Below, piece by piece: positions 57,535 through 64,000 of a DNA stretch of 64,000 nt (positions within the stretch are counted from its first letter, which is position 1; each line of letters starts with the position of its first letter). This DNA comes from Mytilus edulis (lineage: Eukaryota; Mollusca; Bivalvia; Mytilida; Mytilidae), in assembly GCF_963676685.1 (NCBI RefSeq), contig NC_092345.1:82463592-82527591 (forward strand), given 5' to 3'. The position numbers and the translations under genes were made by a program. A model generated the notes under the pieces. That model saw only the letters and a list, made by a program, of their open reading frames with translations, was not told where the DNA came from and did not search any database.

Positions 57535-58749
57535 ATGGACATTGCTTGGCTGTTAGTTTTATTATCAGTTCCACAAGTTCTTCAGATAAATGCATCGACA
57601 TATTCTGAAATCAGCTCTCTTTATCATACATTGACGACTGGATACAATAAATATCTGCGACCTCAATCGGATTATTCGGAAGCAGCACACCTCTACATCT
57701 CAATGAATATACTAAATCTAAAGGAAATAAATGCTGTTGAAGGAACTGTTACAATATCCGTGTATTTCACTTTACAGTGGGACGACTTCAACTTGAAATG
57801 GACGCCAAGTAGCTTCAACAACACAGAGTATGTAGTTTTACCAACAGACCAAGTCTGGAAACCACCACTTATTAATTCCAATACCGCTAAGGAATTCAGC
57901 ATGTTTGGCAATACAAATTCATATGTTATAATACATAACAGTGGAATAGTCACTTGGCAGCCTGGCCATCAGTTGGAATTCTCATGTAATATAGACACGA
58001 CATATTTTCCCTTCGACACACAGAAATGTACACTGGATGTAATAACTTGGGGGTACAATATGGGTGATATTTATTTCACACCAACCCGTTCAAATATAGA
58101 TACAATACATTATGTTGAGAACAGTGAATGGGATATGACATTTACTTCCGTTGTATCAGAAGATGGTCCGCCTCCAACCACAAAATTTACAATGCATTTA
58201 AAGCGTCGTCCATTATATTTGATCATTAATTTGATATTTCCAGTAATTCTATTAGCACTTCTTAATATAACAGTATTTCTTTTGCCACAAGATTCTGGGG
58301 AACGTGTTGGATTCGCAATCACTCTGCTGCTTTCTATTGTTGTATTTTTAACCATTGCGCAAGGACTTCTTCCAGCAACTGCGCAACCAAGACTCTCCGC
58401 TGTTTGCATAGTGCTAATCTTGAATATGGTAATGAGTGGTATGATAACTGTGTCTGTTATTGTAAGCGGGTGGATTTATTACAAGCCAGAAGATTATGAT
58501 GTACCAAACTGGATTCAAAAAGTTATTCGCTTTAAACTGTACCATCGACCCACTAATACAAACCAGGTACATGTGATAAATGTTCAAAATGAAAAGACAA
58601 TAGACAAACCACTATTCGACGGAAATGAATCAAAAGTTACTTGGCATATGGTCGCTAAATACTATGACAGGATTTCGCTCATATTTTATGTTATTTGTTT
58701 TGTGTGCGGACATGTCTCTTACGCTATTGATATTGTAAAAGGAGAATGA
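57535..58749 (+). CDS. Divergent nicotinic-type Cys-loop receptor subunit (intronless, opposite strand)
   Basis: Predicted 404-residue subunit, the only receptor here on the plus strand. I start it at the ATG 57535-57537; an upstream in-frame TTG at 57487 would add residues but is not a plausible start, and the ATG leads straight into a hydrophobic signal peptide (about 1-18). Cys-loop Cys151-Cys165 encloses NIDTTYFPFDTQK. WKPPLINSN (loop A) and TWGYN (loop B) match the A and B subunits; no loop C cysteine pair. Gly-Glu-Arg precedes M2, and the 20' residue is Gly. The M3-M4 loop lacks the Cys-Cys pair. It is clearly diverged from A and B, so it is an older branch flanking the array. A possible polyadenylation signal AATAAA is at 59083-59088. 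Plasma-membrane channel subunit; ligand unknown. Confidence 0.9.
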   Translation: MDIAWLLVLLSVPQVLQINASTYSEISSLYHTLTTGYNKYLRPQSDYSEAAHLYISMNILNLKEINAVEGTVTISVYFTLQWDDFNLKWTPSSFNNTEYVVLPTDQVWKPPLINSNTAKEFSMFGNTNSYVIIHNSGIVTWQPGHQLEFSCNIDTTYFPFDTQKCTLDVITWGYNMGDIYFTPTRSNIDTIHYVENSEWDMTFTSVVSEDGPPPTTKFTMHLKRRPLYLIINLIFPVILLALLNITVFLLPQDSGERVGFAITLLLSIVVFLTIAQGLLPATAQPRLSAVCIVLILNMVMSGMITVSVIVSGWIYYKPEDYDVPNWIQKVIRFKLYHRPTNTNQVHVINVQNEKTIDKPLFDGNESKVTWHMVAKYYDRISLIFYVICFVCGHVSYAIDIVKGE

Positions 58750-59317
58750 TTTTATCAATAATTTTTTTCTGTCGTTTTAAACTGAAAATAATTTGAGGTA
58801 TTACTTAAGAATGTCAATTTACGAAAACGTTTACCTAAACGTTTTATAACTTGGCCTGTGTACTAAAACATGCTATATTTTGTATATTTTTTTCAAACTG
58901 TAATATAAATCATGTATAATATTAAATTAATAATCCAACCGTTAAGTGAGATCGAAAATAATATAATGTGATCATTACCTTGAATATTATCGTAAAGGCA
59001 CTGACAATGATCGATTCGGAAAGAAAATATTGCGACTTTCATTTTAAGATAATGCACATAGTTGTAACTACCAAACACTGTGAATAAAATGTTATGTTAG
59101 TAGACGTCATTCAAACAACAGCACAAACAATACCATACTAATTTACATACATTTTTGTCTTACTTTTAGACATTAGCAGGTAGGCTTTGAACAAAAGACA
59201 TGTGTCCAAAATAAATTTGTCAAAATGTAAAATTTCCCAAACCTCTTAAGAATTAGTCGAAGAAACATTGTCAAAACTGATGCCATAAACAAAAATTTCT
59301 TGAAAAGCATTAAGACA

Positions 59318-59480
59318 TCGTCAGTGATATTGGCTGGCGAGGTTCCAGTCTTTATACGGACGCGCTATTTTGCAACTGGGATAAATTAGCTTTTTTGGGT
59401 TCTCACGCCTTCCCGTCATCACCATATATTGACAGTAGTGATGATGTCGGTAGTCTTTATACAGACGCACTAAAAGACCC
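59318..59480 (+). repeat. Outlying units of the 110-bp minisatellite
   Basis: Shares GGCTGGCGAGGTTCCAGTCT and ACAGACGC words with the array at 60190-60890 in the same orientation. Between 58750 and 59318 I see only AT-rich sequence. Confidence 0.5.
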
Positions 59481-59884
59481 AAGACCACAATTAATGACCC
59501 CGCTTTTCGTTGTTCACGAATATAGTTCCCTTTAATTATAGTGTATTTTGTCTTTATTTTTTTTTCTTTCCCTTTCTTATTCATTTCTTAGTTTTTCTGG
59601 GATGGAAATGAAAGAAGAGAGCTGAAATAAACTTTTAGATGTTTTATTTTAACTGATTTTAATAAGGAAAGAGTGATTAGGCCAGGTGCAAAAAGGTAAT
59701 ATTTACACTTTTCGGATCATCTCTTGACTTGCCTATAGGGGTATGGATGTGTATTGGCCAAATTTGTATGATGTTTTTTGGACTTACATTACACACACAC
59801 AAAAATAGACAAAAAGAATAGGCAAAACTGTTTTAATGCGAAAAAACGTTATAAAGAAATGATAGAGGAATTAATTGTGGTCTC

Positions 59885-60115
59885 GGGCCAAAAGAGGGGC
59901 GAAAGATACCAGAGGGACAGTCAAACTCATGGATTGAAAATAAACTGACAACGACATGGCTAAAATATAAAAAAGACAAACAGACAAATAATAGTACACA
60001 AGAAACAACATGGAAAACTAAAGACTAAGCAACACGAACCCCACCAAAAACCGGGGGTGATCTCAGGTGCTCCGGAAGGGTAAGCAGATTCTGCACCCGT
60101 CGTGTAACTTATGTT
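59885..60115 (-). repeat. Inverted copy of dispersed repeat R1
   Basis: Contains AAAGATACCAGAGGGACAGT and GGTGATCTCAGGTGCTCCGG, reverse of the copy at 62433-62645. Non-coding. Confidence 0.65.
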
Positions 60116-60189
60116 ATTACAAATTCGGTAAATAGTCTAATTCGGTATTTCACATAATATCCAGCAGGAACATACAACTGTTTTGGTAC

Positions 60190-60890
60190 TAAACCCTTCA
60201 CACTATCACAAGATATCGACAGTGATGACGACTCACGACTCACGACTCACGAGGTTCTTGTATTTATACAGACTCTCTATTATGCAGCAGGGATATACTA
60301 GCTTGGATCTCTACCCTTCCCATCACTATTACAAGATATCGACAGTAATGATGACTGGTGAGGTTCCTAGCTTTAAAATGAAACACTATTATGTTGCGGG
60401 GATATTCTAGCTTGTTGGATACTTACCACTCCCCATCATCACATAGACTGTAATAATGACTGGCGAGGCTCCGGTCTTAATACATTCGTGCTTTTATGTA
60501 GCGGGCATATACTAGCTTGTTGAGTGATCACCACTCCCCATCATCACAAGATATCGACAGTAACAATGACTGACGATGTTCCTGGATTTCTACAGACGCG
60601 CCTTTATGTAGCAGTGATATACTAACTTGTTTGGTGGTCACCCCTCACATCAATACAAGATATCGACGGTAATAATGACTGGCGAGTTTCCGGTCTTCAT
60701 ACAGACGCGCAGCTACTATGCAGCGGAATATACTAGTTTGTTGTACTCACCTCTTCCCATCACAGGATAATAACAGTGATGATGCCTGGAGCGGTTCCTG
60801 TCAATATACAGCCGCGCTATTATACAGCAAGGATTTACTAGCTTGTTGGTTACTCACCCTTCCCATCATCACAAGATATCGAGCAACAAA
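60190..60890 (+). repeat. Tandem minisatellite, about seven units of 105-123 bp
   Basis: The word ACAAGATATCGACAGTAATG and the GACTGGCGAGGTTCC-TACAGACGCGC block recur with starts near 60211, 60334, 60441, 60549, 60658, 60763 and 60874. Units are diverged from each other (some lost the GATATC site), so the array is old. Short ORFs within it are artefacts of the repeat. Confidence 0.75.
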
Positions 60891-61055
60891 AGATACAAAT
60901 ACAAGTGCAACATATGGCCAAAGGGAAGCTATTCCATTGAAATATGTTTCACTTTGATTACAAGAATTATCCTCCTTCTAGTACTTCGCAGAGTTTAATT
61001 TTTTAGCATGGTAGAAATCATTAAGAAAATATTTACAGATGGCCAAAAGGTAAGT

Positions 61056-61490
61056 TATTCTTTCGTAGACGAAACGCGCGTCTGGCGTATATATAAAATT
61101 TCAATCCTGGTATCTATGATGAGTTTATTTATAACCACTGGGTCGATGCCACTGCTGCTGGAGATTTATTTCCCCGAGGGTATCACCAGCACAGTAGTCA
61201 GCACTTATGTGTTGACTTGAGTTATCATTGATATGTTCATAATTATAAATTATCTGTTAACAAAACTTTTTTAAATACTAAGGCTTTTCTACCTCAGGAA
61301 TAGATTACCTTAGCTGTATTTGGCAAAACTTTTAGAAATTTTTTGGTCCTCAATGTTCGTCAACTTCGTACTTCATTTGGTCTTTTTGACATTTCTCTAT
61401 TCCAGCGTCACTGATGAGTCTTTTGTAGACAAGAAGCGCGTCTGGCGTATATATATAAAATTTCAATCCTGGTATCTATGAGTTTATTTA
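61056..61490 (+). mobile_element. Retrozyme-like element at 61 kb, full monomer
   Basis: Begins within a hammerhead (TTCGTAGACGAAACGCGCG, 5' half missing; predicted cleavage after C61082) and ends with a second one at 61406-61447. The monomer between cleavage sites is 360 nt. The body is the best match to the A1 copy (GGGTCGATGCCACTGCTGCT, CCCCGAGGGTATCACCAGCA). Confidence 0.7.
61406..61447 (+). ncRNA. Hammerhead ribozyme at 61 kb, damaged GAAA core
   Basis: CGTCA and CTGATGA are intact and stem II GTCT-TTTGT-AGAC is kept, but the GAAAC core reads AAGAAG. The stem III half GCGCG, TC and TGGCG follow. The loss of the GAAA core should inactivate cleavage. Confidence 0.65.
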
Positions 61491-62007
61491 TTCCATTCAA
61501 ATATTTTATACTTTGGTTACCAGAGTTATCCCTCTTTTAGTACTTAAAGCGACGTTCCGCAGAGTTTAATTGGTCTTTTTTTTTAAATTACCTTGAAGTT
61601 TTGTATTTCAGTTAATACTTTTTCATACCGCTTACAGCAAGTTACAACCCCGGGATGCCTGTATGAGTCAAAGCAAGACCAGTAATGTGTGTGTATTTGG
61701 GATGGGATAAGCGTCTTTCAATGAACAAACATAGTTTTACCTAAAATCTGCACAGAAGTACTCGGTTTTAATTGTTTTGTCTGATGTGTATGAGCTTTTG
61801 AATTTGTCATATATGTAGGCACTTTCCGTTTTGACTAATTCTCAGCGTTCAGTATTTTAGTGATTTTACTTTTTCTAACTCGTGTGATCGCATTGTTTAT
61901 TTAAGAGTTTGTCAATTAATCACTCAAATTATCTTTAAGACTTTTTCCAATCTTAAATATTTCAGAAATGATTCTACCTATTTTTTCCACACTTATATTT
62001 ATGAATA

Positions 62008-62170
62008 AAGGCAACAGTAGTATACCGCTGTTCAAAACTCGTAAATCTATGGACAAAAAACAAAATCGGAGTAACAAACCAAAACTGAGGAAAACGCATT
62101 AAATATAAGAGGAGAACAACGACACAACATTAAAATGTAACACACACAGAAACGGACTAAGCATTAGACA
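62008..62170 (+). repeat. Partial copy of dispersed repeat R3
   Basis: Starts AAAGGCAACAGTAGTATACC as in the dated insertion at 5027-5361 and ends near ACACACAGAAACGGACTAAG. Non-coding. Confidence 0.6.
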
Positions 62171-62432
62171 CTTATATTTATGAACTATCAACAAGTCTAG
62201 AAAAGTTTAATAAATCTTGAAATATTATACAAATTGATTATGCGATTATTTTGATGGTGTATTCCGTCAAAGCTGTTAGGCATAATTTTCTAAGAACAAA
62301 CGCAAATAATGGTTATGGAAAAAATGTGTACATTTATCAAATCTATGCTATAACATGTTATACGGATAGAAAGATAGGTCGGATCTTTAATATTTACCGG
62401 ATTTGTTATAACATAAGCAACACGACGGGTGC

Positions 62433-62645
62433 CACATGTGGAGCAGGATCTGCCTACCCTTCCAGAGCACCTGAGATCACCCCTAGTTTTTGGTGGGGTT
62501 CGTGTTGTTTATTCTTTAGTTTTCTATGTTGTGTCATGTGTACTATTGTTTGTCTGTTTGTCCTTTTCATTTTTAGCCATGGTGTTTTCTTTTTTTTTCG
62601 AATTATGAGTTTGGCTGTCCCTCTGGTATCTTTTTCCCTCTTTTA
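62433..62645 (+). repeat. Dispersed repeat R1, most complete plus-strand copy
   Basis: From GTGCCACATGTGGAGCAGG through TTTTTGGTGGGGTTCGTGTT to CTGTCCCTCTGGTATC. The ORF covering it is repeat sequence. From 62646 to 63685 the window is AT-rich with no gene that I recognise. Confidence 0.6.
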
Positions 62646-63689
62646 GTCATTTTTACCAGTTTTTCAGTGCATGATTATATATTTCTCTTTTATTATAGAT
62701 TCAAATTAGTATTACATCTAATTTTTGAAACTCAGAGGTTGTCTCTTTGAATTTAGTATTAAAAAGACGCCAGCATAAAAGGTGCAGTAGATAGTAAATT
62801 TCAAATTTGACGATGACGTCAACAAAAAGCGTCTTTGTCGTTGATAGTATATACCGTATACGGGTATATATATATAAACATTTTCTCGATAAGTGAATAT
62901 TAAGTATATAAATACAAATTTGGTTAAATAGGAACAACACCGTAAAAACCTATTGTGTGCGAAACGCCGCTTTACCTCAGGATCAACCTGCACCAGAAAT
63001 GCACAAAGTTAAATAGTTAAAAACTCGATGGGGGAATGCATTAAGTATTTGTCGTTATTTTTTAAATTTAAGTAACCAAAACATAATAGGTACTTTCAAA
63101 TGTTCAGAAAAGACCGTATGCTTTGATATAGTAGTGTTATTATATCCACTATTTGATTCATCTAAGAGCGCACAGCCTTTCATCTAGAAGACTATCAATC
63201 ATTTCTAAGAACATCCGTGTACGTCATATCTCCACCACAATATTGCTTGTTTTAAGTATTTGGTTTTATACGAACAGCAACAATTTGCGATTACTCAAAC
63301 TTTATTTGTAATTCTCGAAATTCACGTATAATTAATCTCTTATTAATTTCAAAATGATTTTTTTTAAATGTGATATGCAAAATTAACATTTTAGTATATT
63401 CAATAAAATAAAATAAGTGACACCAATTTTATCAATACAATGATCGAGAATCAACAAATCTAGCTAAGGTGGAGTAAACAAACACTCAGTAAACGCCCAG
63501 TAAAACTTATAGTTTAAAAGAAATTTGAGTCCGTTGTTGGAATAGATAACAGAAGAAACTAAGTAAAATGACAATGGCTATGGTCAACATAAATTTTAAA
63601 CATTACTAGGAGTAACTGACATGTAATCACTAGACCTCAATTAAACTGATCGAAAGATTAATTCTTAATAATATGAAAATTAAGTGATA

Positions 63690-63846
63690 TTATACACCTA
63701 TTGACTGGGTGTGAGGGTAATAGCAAGTTTGTTGTCCCTGAGGTACCAACTATTGCTCGAGGCAAAGACGAGAGCAATAGTTGGTATGCGAAGGGACAAT
63801 AAACTTGCTATTACCCGCACAACCAGTCATTATGTGTTTTATTATA
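63690..63846. repeat. Near-perfect palindrome, about 157 bp
   Basis: The arm from ACTGGGTGTGAGGGTAATAG to AACTATTGCTC is mirrored by GAGCAATAGTTGGTATGCG through TTACCCGCACAACCAGT around an 11-base centre. Flanks TATTATACACCTATTG and CATTATGTGTTTTATTATA extend the symmetry with small gaps and resemble the flanks of the palindrome at 7842-8002. Confidence 0.8.
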
Positions 63847-64000
63847 CTGAACAACACAGCCATTAAGTGTTTTTATATACCAAATAACTAATTTTCTAAA
63901 AGTGTATATACCTTATCTGAAAGAAAGAAAAAATGTGACATAACTTTACATGCACATGATGAACTTTACTTTTTTTATAATTCGTTTTGTATTTATAAAT

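Noticed and set aside
60183-60410. ORFs across the minisatellite
   Set aside because: They follow the tandem repeat and differ between units.
62251-62646. 131-codon plus-strand frame
   Set aside because: It runs through dispersed repeat R1; hydrophobic residues come from T-rich repeat sequence.

Overview
This is AT-rich eukaryotic DNA from a marine bivalve, most likely a mussel (Mytilus or a close relative). I infer this from a cluster of intronless nicotinic-type Cys-loop receptor genes, a very high load of dispersed repeats that I recognise as bivalve-type, fragments of spliced genes, and retrozyme-like repeats carrying hammerhead ribozymes. No bacterial-style operons, tRNAs or rRNAs were seen. 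The species call rests on repeat recognition from memory.

The window is organised by segmental duplication. Two building blocks recur. Unit A (about 10 kb, one 420-residue receptor gene on the minus strand) occurs at 1-9847, 20248-30167 and 45837-56615. Unit B (a second receptor gene followed by old LINE debris) occurs at 9848-20247 and 38059-45836. The B-to-A junction is the same in both places, so the ancestral repeat was a B-A dimer of about 20 kb. The first two A copies are nearly identical; the third is older and differs by many insertions and deletions. The receptor gene of the second B unit is a pseudogene reduced by a 1.0 kb deletion. Between A2 and B2 lies an unrelated 7.9 kb spacer (30.2-38.06 kb). 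It holds a transposon with long inverted repeats, the 3' end of an EXOG-like nuclease gene with a one-base frameshift, and a Penelope-like reverse transcriptase relic. Beyond A3, on the opposite strand, is a more divergent receptor gene (57535-58749).

The five full-length receptors have a signal peptide, the 13-residue Cys-loop, four membrane segments and a cation-type Gly-Glu-Arg before M2. They lack the vicinal cysteines of loop C and the loop A tyrosine, so they are nicotinic-family subunits with an incomplete acetylcholine site. Ligand and partners cannot be read from sequence. They most likely act as pentameric plasma-membrane cation channels and may co-assemble, but that is inference.

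The mobile-element layer is unusually readable because paralogous copies give empty sites. A 3.45 kb Kolobok-like DNA transposon with TTAA target duplication sits inside a LINE in B1 and is absent from B2. Penelope-like 3' ends interrupt the same LINE in B2. A 335 bp repeat with a 5 bp duplication is present in A1/A2 but not A3. Hammerhead ribozymes in about 360-nt retrozyme monomers recur at four loci, with one canonical core in A1/A2. An exon resembling HPRT survives in A3 and was deleted from A1/A2. Several perfect or near-perfect palindromes of 100-170 bp are scattered through the region, one exactly at the A1/B1 breakpoint.
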